A stretch of 64,000 nt of DNA, from contig NZ_MLAR01000005.1 in NCBI RefSeq assembly GCF_002272925.1, forward strand, positions 1 to 64,000, given 5' to 3'. This document shows, piece after piece, positions 45,265 to 53,854 of this stretch. A model generated the notes under the pieces. It ran no database searches. It saw only the letters and a list, made by a program, of their open reading frames with translations, and had not been told where the DNA came from. Made by a program: the position numbers and the translations under genes. This DNA is from Helicobacter sp. 13S00401-1. GTDB taxonomy: Bacteria; Campylobacterota; Campylobacteria; Campylobacterales; Helicobacteraceae. Each line of letters starts with the position of its first letter. Positions within the stretch are counted from its first letter, which is position 1.

Positions 45265-46161
45265 TTAAAACTTTTCTATCTTTACGCCATCATTATCAAA
45301 GGCGAGATCAAGAACTTTGTATTTTGAGAATCTTTCTTGAAGCTTAGTAGCTATCTTATTGGCATCATCTTCATAGCAAAGACTAAAGATACTAGAACCA
45401 CTACCAGAAAGAGTTGCCATAAGCGAGCCTGCATCATAAGATGCATTTATGATATCAAAAAGTATGGGCATATCGCGCATCCTTTGATCTTGATGCATTC
45501 TATCAAGGGCTGCTTCTTTTAGCATATCCCACCTTTCTTCAGCAAAGGCAAAGCTAAGCAAGCTTGCATGAGATAGATTAAAGACGCAGTCTTGGGTGTT
45601 GTAGGCTTTAGGAAGTATATTTCTTGAGTACTTGGTGTTCATAGCCTTAGGTGGTATGACCATGACAGCCCTTACTGAACTAGGCATATTTTTTCTTAAA
45701 GTTACTACAGTGTTATGGTTTTTATGGTGTTTTACTACGCTTACATTAAACCCACCAAAGACAGCTGGAGTGATGTTGTCAGGATGGTTTTCGTAGTTTA
45801 AGGCTATGTTTAAGATCTCTTGTTTGTTTGGAATCTTATTAGCAAGCTTATAAGCGCTAAATATAGCACCAACTATTAAAGCACTTGAGCTTCCAAGTCC
45901 TCTTGATATGGGTATGAAGTTATTAAAGTTGAAGTCATACTGCAAGCTAGGATCACCTATCTTTTTAGTGACTTCTTTGAAGATTCTGACAAACATGTTG
46001 TCGTTTAAAAACTTAGCTCTATTACTGCCTTCACCATTAATTTGTATACTTTGGGTTGATGAGGGAGTAATTGTAAAAAAGTTTCTAAAATTCAAAGAAA
46101 GCCCTAGGCTATCAAAGCCCGGGCCTAAGTTTGCACTTGTAGCTGGTACAGAAAAGTTCAA
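45265..46161 (-). CDS. thrB: Homoserine kinase
   Basis: A GHMP kinase of threonine synthesis. N-terminal NFSVPATSANLGPGFDSLGL, ATP loop SRGLGSSSALIVGAIFSA and C-terminal TLSGSGSSIFSL are the three GHMP motifs. At 298 aa it is complete. First gene of the thrB-ylxR-infB-rbfA-rimP block; AAGGAG lies upstream of the ATG. Confidence 0.96.
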   Translation of the reverse strand: MNFSVPATSANLGPGFDSLGLSLNFRNFFTITPSSTQSIQINGEGSNRAKFLNDNMFVRIFKEVTKKIGDPSLQYDFNFNNFIPISRGLGSSSALIVGAIFSAYKLANKIPNKQEILNIALNYENHPDNITPAVFGGFNVSVVKHHKNHNTVVTLRKNMPSSVRAVMVIPPKAMNTKYSRNILPKAYNTQDCVFNLSHASLLSFAFAEERWDMLKEAALDRMHQDQRMRDMPILFDIINASYDAGSLMATLSGSGSSIFSLCYEDDANKIATKLQERFSKYKVLDLAFDNDGVKIEKF

Positions 46162-46258
46162 TCTTTCTCCTTAATAGATCACACTATTAATTGTTGTATT
46201 TTGCAGATGTTTGAAGTATAGCAAGACTTGGCTTAAATAGCGCATGTTTTAGCACTTT

Positions 46259-47356
46259 CTAATGGCTAAGTAATCTAGTTATATCATTTAGCGTTCCAAT
46301 AATCATCAAAGCCGCCAAAACAACTAAACTTAAAGTTATCAAAACTCTTGCTATTAGGGCATTCACACTTCTTCTAAAGATCCACTCATAAGCATTAAAA
46401 ACTATCTGTCCGCCATCTAGCATAGGTAGTGGAAGTAGGTTTAAGATTCCAAGATTTATAGAGATTAAAGCTATTATGTTTATAAATATGACTACGTTTT
46501 GTTCTAAGGCCTTAGTGCTAAGCTCAGCTATACCTATAACACCACTTACTTCTTTTATGCCAGCTAGACTAGTTATCATCTTTTGAAGGCTAGCTACTAT
46601 TAAGTAGGCATAGGTTTTAAAAAGCTTGCCAGCATCCATAAAGGCTTGGGTTATAGTTGGGCTTTTATACTCTAGGGCTTGGGTTACTCCTAAAAGAAGG
46701 CGAGAGTTTTGCTTTTTTAACTCTACTTTTAGATTTAAGATTTTCTCATCTCTTTTTACTACTAGGTCTGCTGTAGTTAGTGACTTAGTAGAGTTTAAAA
46801 TAGTTGAGATATCTTTAAAGTGGCTTACATCTTGCCCATCTACTTTTAAGATCAAATCTTTTGGTTTTAAGACTTTAGCACTAGGAAAACTAGGGTCAAC
46901 CTTTCCAACTTCAGGTTTATCTAGTGGGCGGGCTATATCATGGAAAGAGATGATTAAAAGCAGTATAAAAGCTATCAAAAAGTTAAAAAATGCTCCAGCA
47001 AAAAGTATAGCTATCCTGGCTAGTGGGTGCTTAGTATCAAGACTATCAGTTTTAAAAAAGTCTCTTTTAATCTTTCTATAATCTAAAACTTTTTGCCTCT
47101 CAGTTTTTGGGCTTTCTAGTTTTTGTTTTTCTTCTGCTAGCTCTTCTTTTTCACCCTTTAGTTTTACATAGCCTCCAAGAGGGATAGTAGAGATGGCATA
47201 CTGTGTGCCTTTGAAGTTATAAGTTAGTATCTTTTTGCCAAAGCCTATGCTAAAGACAAGAATTTTTACTCTAAAGATTTTGGCTACTAAAAAGTGGCCT
47301 AGCTCGTGGAAGAAGATTAAAAAACCTAGAGCTATGATGGAGATGATTAGATTCAT
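46259..47356 (-). CDS. rseP: Site-2 intramembrane metalloprotease RseP
   Basis: A zinc protease cleaving within membranes. FFHELGHFLVAKIF carries HExxH near residue 18; a PDZ domain is visible around residues 150-220 (VDGQDVSHFKDISTIL); the second zinc motif is NLLPLPMLDGG (about 308-318). At 365 aa with four hydrophobic segments it is typical. It overlaps the pgsA stop by 4 nt, so the two are co-translated. Confidence 0.94.
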   Translation of the reverse strand: MNLIISIIALGFLIFFHELGHFLVAKIFRVKILVFSIGFGKKILTYNFKGTQYAISTIPLGGYVKLKGEKEELAEEKQKLESPKTERQKVLDYRKIKRDFFKTDSLDTKHPLARIAILFAGAFFNFLIAFILLLIISFHDIARPLDKPEVGKVDPSFPSAKVLKPKDLILKVDGQDVSHFKDISTILNSTKSLTTADLVVKRDEKILNLKVELKKQNSRLLLGVTQALEYKSPTITQAFMDAGKLFKTYAYLIVASLQKMITSLAGIKEVSGVIGIAELSTKALEQNVVIFINIIALISINLGILNLLPLPMLDGGQIVFNAYEWIFRRSVNALIARVLITLSLVVLAALMIIGTLNDITRLLSH

Positions 47357-47895
47357 TTAAGTGCTTTATAGTATTTAATGGCGTAATCAAGCCCTGAATA
47401 AAGAGTGATAATAACAGCTATCCATAAAAGTATATTCCCACCTGGGAAGTAATCAGCTAGCAAAAAGGCTATGGCTAAGATTTGGAATCCTGTTTTATAC
47501 TTGCCAAGGTTTGAAGCAGCAACTTTTTCTTTTCCCATAGCAGCAACTACTCTAAGTCCAGTTATAAAAAACTCTCTACTTAAGATTATAAATATAGCCC
47601 AGGTATTAGCCCGGTGAAGATATAAAAGTCCAACAAAAGCAGCTAGTATTAACATCTTATCAGCTAGTGGGTCAAAGACTTCACCAAAGGCAGTTTTAAG
47701 ATTAAACCTTCTAGCTATATAGCCATCAAAGAAATCAGTAATAGAAGCTATACAAAAAATAAGGCAAGAAAAGTAGTTAAGCCAAGTTTTATCTACATAT
47801 GAAGGCACAAAACTATTCCAGTGAAGTATCAAAGCTAGCAGTAATATTGCTAGTATCATCCTAGAGACAGTTAAAATATTTGGGATATTTCTCAT
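47353..47895 (-). CDS. pgsA: CDP-diacylglycerol-glycerol-3-phosphate phosphatidyltransferase
   Basis: Makes phosphatidylglycerol phosphate. The CDP-alcohol phosphotransferase motif appears as SITDFFDGYIARRFNLKTAFGEVFDPLADK (first part ITDFFDGYIARR; end FGEVFDPLADK). At 180 aa with several membrane helices it is typical. First gene of the pgsA-rseP operon, and divergent from the pglK-like gene. Confidence 0.94.
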   Translation of the reverse strand: MRNIPNILTVSRMILAILLLALILHWNSFVPSYVDKTWLNYFSCLIFCIASITDFFDGYIARRFNLKTAFGEVFDPLADKMLILAAFVGLLYLHRANTWAIFIILSREFFITGLRVVAAMGKEKVAASNLGKYKTGFQILAIAFLLADYFPGGNILLWIAVIITLYSGLDYAIKYYKALK

Positions 47896-48034
47896 TTTTT
47901 AAACTCGCTTGGCAGGGAAGTCATTAAGGTATAACATGTAATTGTTAAAAATTATATCCTAATGTTTTGTGATAAAATTAAGTCCGCTTAATTTAAACGA
48001 CTATATTCAAAAAAGGGCCCTAATAGGTGGTTTT

Positions 48035-49861
48035 ATGCAAAAACACATTACAGTTAATCTACCTATAAGTGAAGAAGAAAGCAAGAGGCGTGTGCCTAAT
48101 GCATTTGATAAAAAGATACTTGGTGAATATGTAGAAGATAAAGATGAAAACGAGATAAAAAAGTATAAGTTTTTAATATCTTTAAAAAAACTTTGGAGGC
48201 TTACTAATAGACGAGATAAGCTTCAGTTAATAGGTATTTTCTTACTTACTATCTTTTTATCCATAATGGAAACCTTTGGCATAAGCGTTATCATGCCTTT
48301 TATAACTCTAGCTGCTAGCCCTCAAAGAATCTTAACTAATAAATATGCCCACGCAGTTTATGAGTTTTTTGACTTTAGTTCTACTACTCACTTTATGGTA
48401 ACTTTTAGTGTGATACTAATCTTGTTTTACATTTTTAGGGCTGCTTATCATGTTATGTACTCTTATGTGACTAATACTTTTTCTTTTAGGAAGTATCACA
48501 ACTTTGCCTTACGTTTATTTGGCAAGTCTTTAGAGCTTACTTATCTAAAATTTACCTTTACTAATAAAGATAGGCTTAGGCAAGTAGTAACTGGAGAAGC
48601 ACAAAACACAGCAAGCTTTTTGCAAGCAGTTTTAAGTTTTTTAAGTGATATATTAACCGCACTTTTTCTTTACTCCCTACTACTTGTTACAAACTGGAAG
48701 ATGACTTTAATACTAACTTTAATCCTTGCTGTAAAAGTTTTAATCATCTCTAAAGTTCTAAATAAGATAATAGTAGATCAAGGTCAAAAAAGAACAAAGT
48801 ACGATCAAACCTTTCTTGGTCTTTTAAGTAGGAGTTTTGGTAACTTTAAGCTAACTAAACTACGTGGTAATCAAGATGAGCTTTATCAGATATTTAGCGA
48901 AACATCTTTAAAAAGAGGGAAAAGTTCTATCCTTGTAAGTACTCTAAGTGTTACGCCTAGGATGCTTTTAGAAACAGTAGGTTTTTCTTTGCTTATAGCC
49001 TCAGTTGCTTATATACTTATAAGATACAACGATGCTTCAGCAGTGCTACCTATAATTAGTATGTATGCTTTAGCCCTATATAGACTTTTACCTATCATAA
49101 CTAACCTTTTAAGTAAGTATCAAAGCATGCTATATCAACAAAACTCTGTGAATATAGTATATGAAGCACTACATGAAGTAGGAGAAGAAAAGGGTTATGA
49201 GCCAGTAGAATTTGAAAAAGATATAGAGCTAAAAGATGTAGATTTTTCTTATATAGTCGATAAACCAGTTTTACAAAAGATAAATCTAACTATTAAAAAA
49301 GGACAAAAAGTAGCCTTTGTAGGTCCAAGTGGTGCTGGAAAAAGTACTTTAGTAGACTTAATCATAGGTGTATATCACCCTAAAGGTGGTAATGTCTGCA
49401 TAGATGGCAAGCCTTTAACACCAGCTAATCTAGATAGTTGGAGGCGCAAAGTTGGTTATATACCTCAGCAGATCTTTTTATATGATGGGACTGTTGCTGC
49501 AAATATAGCATTTGGTGAAGTTGAAGATGAAGATAAGATAATAGAGGCTTGTAAAAAAGCTAACATCTATGACTTTTTAGTAGAGCATAAAGGCATAAAA
49601 ACTACAGTTGGAGATGGGGGAGTTAGGCTAAGTGGTGGGCAGTTACAGCGTATAGGTATAGCGCGCGCACTTTATAATGACCCAGAAATCTTAGTTTTAG
49701 ATGAAGCAACTTCAGCCCTTGATAATGACACTGAAGCTAGGATTATGGAAGAGATATATAAAAGCTCAGAAAATAAGACTTTATTAGTAATAGCCCATAG
49801 ACTTAGCACTATAGAAAGATGTGATACTAGGGTTGAGGTTAAAGCTTGTAAATCTTCTTAA
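48035..49861 (+). CDS. ABC-type lipid-linked oligosaccharide flippase, PglK/Wzk-like
   Basis: A fused membrane-ATPase exporter resembling PglK of Campylobacter and Wzk of Helicobacter, which flip undecaprenyl-linked glycans. It has a membrane domain of six helices starting IFLSIMETFGISVIMPFITL, Walker A VGPSGAGKSTLVDLIIG, Q-loop YIPQQIFLYDGT, signature RLSGGQLQRIGIARALY, Walker B and H-loop IAHRLSTIERCD. The ATG at 48035 (AGGTGG upstream) is preferred over a GTG at 47969, giving 608 aa. The last residues differ from the usual CDxVYxLExG ending, hinting at a late frameshift. No pgl glycan cluster is adjacent. Confidence 0.85.
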   Translation: MQKHITVNLPISEEESKRRVPNAFDKKILGEYVEDKDENEIKKYKFLISLKKLWRLTNRRDKLQLIGIFLLTIFLSIMETFGISVIMPFITLAASPQRILTNKYAHAVYEFFDFSSTTHFMVTFSVILILFYIFRAAYHVMYSYVTNTFSFRKYHNFALRLFGKSLELTYLKFTFTNKDRLRQVVTGEAQNTASFLQAVLSFLSDILTALFLYSLLLVTNWKMTLILTLILAVKVLIISKVLNKIIVDQGQKRTKYDQTFLGLLSRSFGNFKLTKLRGNQDELYQIFSETSLKRGKSSILVSTLSVTPRMLLETVGFSLLIASVAYILIRYNDASAVLPIISMYALALYRLLPIITNLLSKYQSMLYQQNSVNIVYEALHEVGEEKGYEPVEFEKDIELKDVDFSYIVDKPVLQKINLTIKKGQKVAFVGPSGAGKSTLVDLIIGVYHPKGGNVCIDGKPLTPANLDSWRRKVGYIPQQIFLYDGTVAANIAFGEVEDEDKIIEACKKANIYDFLVEHKGIKTTVGDGGVRLSGGQLQRIGIARALYNDPEILVLDEATSALDNDTEARIMEEIYKSSENKTLLVIAHRLSTIERCDTRVEVKACKSS

Positions 49862-49904
49862 AAAAGATTTTTTAGAATAAGTAAAAAGAAGATTTTCTTA
49901 ATAG

Positions 49905-49928
49905 ACTTAGAATCTCTAGATTCTAAGT
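49905..49928. terminator. AGAATCT/AGATTCT palindrome between pglK-like gene and luxS
   Basis: ACTTAGAATCT and AGATTCTAAGT pair perfectly over 11 bp with a 2-nt loop. It lies between convergent genes and probably terminates both. Confidence 0.6.
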
Positions 49929-49955
49929 ATTAGGATTATAAGTTAAGATTTAGTT

Positions 49956-50453
49956 TTACTTAAAGTCTTTAAGTAGTAGCTTTTCTGTATCCATAGTGCC
50001 TATGCCCTTATCAAGTATATCTCTTGCTATGGCTTGGGCTTTATCTAAAGAGTGCATGTTAGCAGTTCCGCACTGATAGATATTTAGCTCAGGTATATCT
50101 GCTTTTGAAGCAACTTTTAAAACATCATTCATAGAATCTTCCCAGGCTTGCCTTACATCTTCTAAGTTAGGATGGCCTATAACACTCATATAAAAGCCAG
50201 TTCTACAACCCATAGGTGAGATATCAATGATCTCTACATCGCCTTGATTTAGATGGTTTCTCATAAAACCAGCAAAAAGATGCTCTAGTGTGTGTATACC
50301 TTCTTCATCAAGTATTTCTTTATTAGGCTTGCAAAATCTTAGATCAAATACACATATGGCATCTCCATGAGGAGTAGTCATAGTCTTAGCTAGTCTCACA
50401 GCAGGAGCAGGCATGATGGTATGATCAACTTTAAAGCTATCAAGTAGTGGCAT
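49956..50453 (-). CDS. luxS: S-ribosylhomocysteine lyase (autoinducer-2 synthase)
   Basis: Cleaves S-ribosylhomocysteine to homocysteine and DPD, the AI-2 precursor. The metal motif [14 protein letters not shown] (H54, H58) and the Cys motif [16 protein letters not shown] are intact, with a further zinc-ligand Cys in the region [12 protein letters not shown]. At 165 aa it is slightly longer than the usual 150-155. It starts at ATG 50453. Confidence 0.97.
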   Translation of the reverse strand: MPLLDSFKVDHTIMPAPAVRLAKTMTTPHGDAICVFDLRFCKPNKEILDEEGIHTLEHLFAGFMRNHLNQGDVEIIDISPMGCRTGFYMSVIGHPNLEDVRQAWEDSMNDVLKVASKADIPELNIYQCGTANMHSLDKAQAIARDILDKGIGTMDTEKLLLKDFK

Positions 50454-50550
50454 TTTTAATCCTTTTAATTATGGTTTAATACTATATGAACTTAAGTATA
50501 TCAAAGTTATAATAAAGCGAAAGTTTTATAAGTTTTAAAAGGATAGTTAC

Positions 50551-51102
50551 ATGAAAAAAAGTATATTTGTAGGGTGCGCTTCGTTGTTGTTTTTACTTAC
50601 AGCCTGTGCTACTAAAACTGTAGATTTGCCAGAGTCAACTTGTAATACTTTGCATGATGTAAGCTCTTTTGATATCACAAAAGATGCTAGTTCTAATGAT
50701 AGTATCCCAGACTATCTAGTAGAAGATGCTATAGATAATGCCTTGGATAATGCTTGCTTTAATGTCGATAAGTCAGCTTTTCACAATGAAGATAACAAAA
50801 AGCTTAGGACTGTTTATAAGATAGTAGAAGATGATAAATCAACTGAGGGTCTTTTAAAAGATACTCAAACTAAGACCTTAAAAATAACTGTTACTTCAAG
50901 CCTTCAAACTATTAAAAAACAAAACAATGAGATGACAAAAAGCACTAAGTACAACACTCAAACTGTTATACAAAAAATAGATGCTAATCAGCTAGCTGGG
51001 ATTGGGCAAAAGGCAAGTTTACAAAACTCAGACATTATGAATGCCCTTCAAGGAGCTATACAAACATCTATAAACACTATATTGAGTAATGAGGATAAGT
51101 AA
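50551..51102 (+). CDS. Putative lipoprotein (183 aa)
   Basis: The signal peptide MKKSIFVGCASLLFLLTAC ends in a lipobox (LTAC, Cys19). The mature part is hydrophilic, with a beta-rich segment (TKTLKITVTSSLQTIKKQNN) and no recognised domain. AAAGGA lies before the ATG. The next gene, a tiny lipoprotein, starts directly at the following base, so the two form an operon of unknown role. Confidence 0.75.
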   Translation: MKKSIFVGCASLLFLLTACATKTVDLPESTCNTLHDVSSFDITKDASSNDSIPDYLVEDAIDNALDNACFNVDKSAFHNEDNKKLRTVYKIVEDDKSTEGLLKDTQTKTLKITVTSSLQTIKKQNNEMTKSTKYNTQTVIQKIDANQLAGIGQKASLQNSDIMNALQGAIQTSINTILSNEDK

Positions 51103-51273
51103 GTGAAGCCTATTTTGTATGCAGTGATTTTATCAGTTATGCTTGTAGCTTGTGCTAGCAAGCCTAAGGCTAGCGGGATGGATGGGGTGTTTAAACAAAC
51201 GCAGTGCAGTATGTCTTGTGTGGATGGTAAGTGCAAGAATATATGTGTAGACACAACAGGTACTTTTAAGTAG
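51103..51273 (+). CDS. Small Cys-rich lipoprotein (56 aa)
   Basis: A GTG start immediately after the preceding stop codon encodes MKPILYAVILSVMLVACASK, with lipobox LVAC. The mature peptide has four cysteines (CSMSCVDGKCKNIC) that could form two disulfides or bind metal. It is translationally coupled to the larger lipoprotein. The family is not recognised. Confidence 0.65.
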   Translation: MKPILYAVILSVMLVACASKPKASGMDGVFKQTQCSMSCVDGKCKNICVDTTGTFK

Positions 51274-51301
51274 CCACTCATTTGTTATATAAGAGAGGTT
51301 T

Positions 51302-52663
51302 ATGGCTAAGACTAAGGGCGTAAAAAGTATATTTGAATGCCAAAACTGTGGGTTTAATAGCACTAAGTGGCTAGGCAAGTGCCCAAGTTGTAATAGCTGG
51401 GATAGTCTAGTAGAGATAAGAGATAGCACTAAGCTAGAGTATATAAGTAGCACTAGTGCATCTTCACTAGAAGTAACATTAGCTGAAAAGATAACAGATA
51501 TAAAAGAAGAGGGCTTTCACGCCTTTAGTTCTTTTCAATCAGAGCTAGATTTAGTCTTAGGCGGTGGCATCTTAAGAGGTGGGCTTTATCTAATAGGTGG
51601 AAGTCCCGGAGTTGGCAAGTCAACTTTGCTTTTAAAGATGGCAGGAGACTTAGCTAAGCATGGCAAAAAAGTCCTTTATGTAAGTGGCGAAGAAAGCCCT
51701 CACCAGATAAAAAAAAGGGCCGTGCGTTGTGATGCTTTAAGTGAGAATCTTTTTTTACTTAGCCAGATAGAATTAGAGCAGATAAAGCTAACTTTACTTA
51801 GTGAAGACTATGAAGTTTGCATAATAGATTCCATACAAACACTTTACTCGCCTAATCTAAGCGCAGCCCCAGGCTCAGTTTCTCAAGTTAGAGAGATAAC
51901 TTTTGAGCTTATGCGTTTAACTAAGACTAAAAACTTAGCCACTTTTATAATAGGTCATATAACTAAAGATGGCACCATAGCAGGGCCTCGCGTGCTAGAA
52001 CACATGGTAGATAGCGTGCTTTACTTTGAAGGTGATAAAAACAGTCAGATTAAAATCTTGCGCTCTTTTAAAAATCGCTTTGGCTCTACCTCAGATATAG
52101 GAATCTTTGAGATGACGCAAAGTGGTTTAGTCTCTGCCAAAGATGCCAACAAGCAGTTTTTTCATCAAAAAAAAGACTTGCCAGGAAGTGCTGCAACTGT
52201 GATTATGGAAGGGAGTAGGGCACTAGTAGTTGAGATACAAGCCTTAGTTAGTGCTAATGAGTACGGAGTGCCAAAACGCCTTGCTAATGGCTTTGATAGC
52301 AACCGTTTAAACATGCTTTTAGCCCTTTTAGAAAAAAAGCTTCAAATCGGCCTTGGTCACTATGATGTCTTTGTTAATGTCGCAGGGGGCATAAAGATAA
52401 GTCAAACTAGCGCAGACTTAGCACTGATAGCTTGCATACTTTCTAGCTTTAAAAACAGAAGCCTTAAACATAGCTCAGCTTTTTTGGGCGAAGTAAGCTT
52501 AGTTGGAGATATAAGGGCTGTGCCTAATATTGAGATAATCTTAAAAGAGCTAGCCTCTTTTGGTTTTAAAAATGTCTTACTGCCCTATGTGCCACCGGGT
52601 ATAAAAACTTCTTTAAACTGTATAGAAGTAACAGAAGTTGCCCAGATCATAGACTGGATGTAA
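51302..52663 (+). CDS. radA: DNA repair protein RadA
   Basis: A RecA-like branch-migration helicase. N-terminal zinc ribbon FECQNCGFNSTKWLGKCPSC, Walker A GGSPGVGKSTLLLKM, the RadA KNRFG motif (LRSFKNRFGSTSDIG) and a Lon-like C-domain ending HSSAFLGEVSLVGDIR and beyond. At 453 aa it is complete. A ribosome site (AGAGG) lies just before the ATG. Confidence 0.96.
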   Translation: MAKTKGVKSIFECQNCGFNSTKWLGKCPSCNSWDSLVEIRDSTKLEYISSTSASSLEVTLAEKITDIKEEGFHAFSSFQSELDLVLGGGILRGGLYLIGGSPGVGKSTLLLKMAGDLAKHGKKVLYVSGEESPHQIKKRAVRCDALSENLFLLSQIELEQIKLTLLSEDYEVCIIDSIQTLYSPNLSAAPGSVSQVREITFELMRLTKTKNLATFIIGHITKDGTIAGPRVLEHMVDSVLYFEGDKNSQIKILRSFKNRFGSTSDIGIFEMTQSGLVSAKDANKQFFHQKKDLPGSAATVIMEGSRALVVEIQALVSANEYGVPKRLANGFDSNRLNMLLALLEKKLQIGLGHYDVFVNVAGGIKISQTSADLALIACILSSFKNRSLKHSSAFLGEVSLVGDIRAVPNIEIILKELASFGFKNVLLPYVPPGIKTSLNCIEVTEVAQIIDWM

Positions 52664-52893
52664 CAGATAAATATATAAAGTATAAAATTTTATCTTATGC
52701 TATATATCTAAGTTAAATATGGCTACTATGTAACTTTTATATATATTTTCAAGCTAGGCTTTTCTAAAAATAAGGCCAGATTATTGATAAATATAGATAA
52801 ATATTAAGAAAAATTTACATTATTTAAGTTTAGTTAATTTTTGGGCTTAGTTTTTGAATATACTTTCCCCAACTTTAACGTTAAGGAGTTTTA

Positions 52894-53721
52894 ATGAAAT
52901 ACGACAAGAGTAATGAAAAAAGCCCTCTAAATAGAAGAGAGGCTATAAACACAGGTGCAAAGATAGCAGCCCTTGGCGCTCTTGGTGCAGTAGCAGTAGG
53001 AACATCAGTAAATGCAGAACAAAGCGATATGGATAAATATAAAGATCCTAGTAAGTACGCCTTGCCTCGTGTTCCTATGAAATTTGATAAAAAAAGACTT
53101 GCACTAGTAGTTATAGACCCTCAAGTTGACTTTTTAAGTCCTAAAGGTGTAGGTTGGGGTGCATTTGGTGCTAGTTTGAAAGAGCAAAATACAGTTGAGC
53201 ATCTACTTTCACTTTTTAAAGGTGCAAAGGCTGCTGATATCATCGTAGCTGTTTCTCCACACTTCTATTATCCAACCGATCATAAGTGGGAGTTTGGTGG
53301 ACCAGGTGAACATTTTATGCATAATACTGGCATGTTTGATAGAAAAGGTGCTTTTACTATGGAAGGCTTTGAAGGTAGTGGGGCTGACTTTATGCCTGAG
53401 TTTAAACCTTATATTTTAGATAATAAAACTATCATAGCTAGCCCTCATAAAATCTTTGGGAATCAAACTAATGATCTTGCTTTGCAACTAAGAAAAAGAG
53501 GTGTAAGTCAGATACTGCTTTGTGGAATGGCTGCTAACTTATGTGTAGAATCTCACTTAAGAAACTTGCAAGAAGAAGGTTTTGAAGTAGCAGTTATAAA
53601 AGATGCTACAGCTGGAGCTAAATTACCTGAAGGTGATGGCTACTTAGCAGCACTTATTAATTATAGATATCTAGCAAGTGAAGTTTTAACCACTAAGCAA
53701 GCTTTAAAGATACTAGCCTAG
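52894..53721 (+). CDS. Tat-exported isochorismatase-family hydrolase
   Basis: A 275-aa protein with a twin-arginine signal (LNRREAINTGAKIAALGALG) and an isochorismatase-like fold: VVIDPQVDFLSPKG (Asp), SPHKIFGNQTNDLA (Lys region) and LCGMAANLCVESHLRN (nucleophile Cys). Family members hydrolyse amides such as nicotinamide, or isochorismate. Periplasmic export is uncommon for the fold, so the substrate is unknown. AAGGAG precedes the ATG. Monocistronic. Confidence 0.85.
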   Translation: MKYDKSNEKSPLNRREAINTGAKIAALGALGAVAVGTSVNAEQSDMDKYKDPSKYALPRVPMKFDKKRLALVVIDPQVDFLSPKGVGWGAFGASLKEQNTVEHLLSLFKGAKAADIIVAVSPHFYYPTDHKWEFGGPGEHFMHNTGMFDRKGAFTMEGFEGSGADFMPEFKPYILDNKTIIASPHKIFGNQTNDLALQLRKRGVSQILLCGMAANLCVESHLRNLQEEGFEVAVIKDATAGAKLPEGDGYLAALINYRYLASEVLTTKQALKILA

Positions 53722-53762
53722 TTATTAAAGAATAAAAACTATACTTAATTAAATGGCTGTTA

Positions 53763-53790
53763 ATAGAATCTAAAATCTTTTAGATTCTAT
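53763..53790. terminator. AGAATCT/AGATTCT palindrome, bidirectional terminator
   Basis: ATAGAATCTAAAA (53763-53775), loop TC, TTTTAGATTCTAT (53778-53790): a perfect 13-bp stem with A/T tails on both sides, located between convergent genes. Confidence 0.7.
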
Positions 53791-53854
53791 ACTTTAAAAA
53801 CTAAGGCTACTTTTAAGTAGTCCTTAGTCTAAGCCCTAGCTAGCTTTTTAATAA

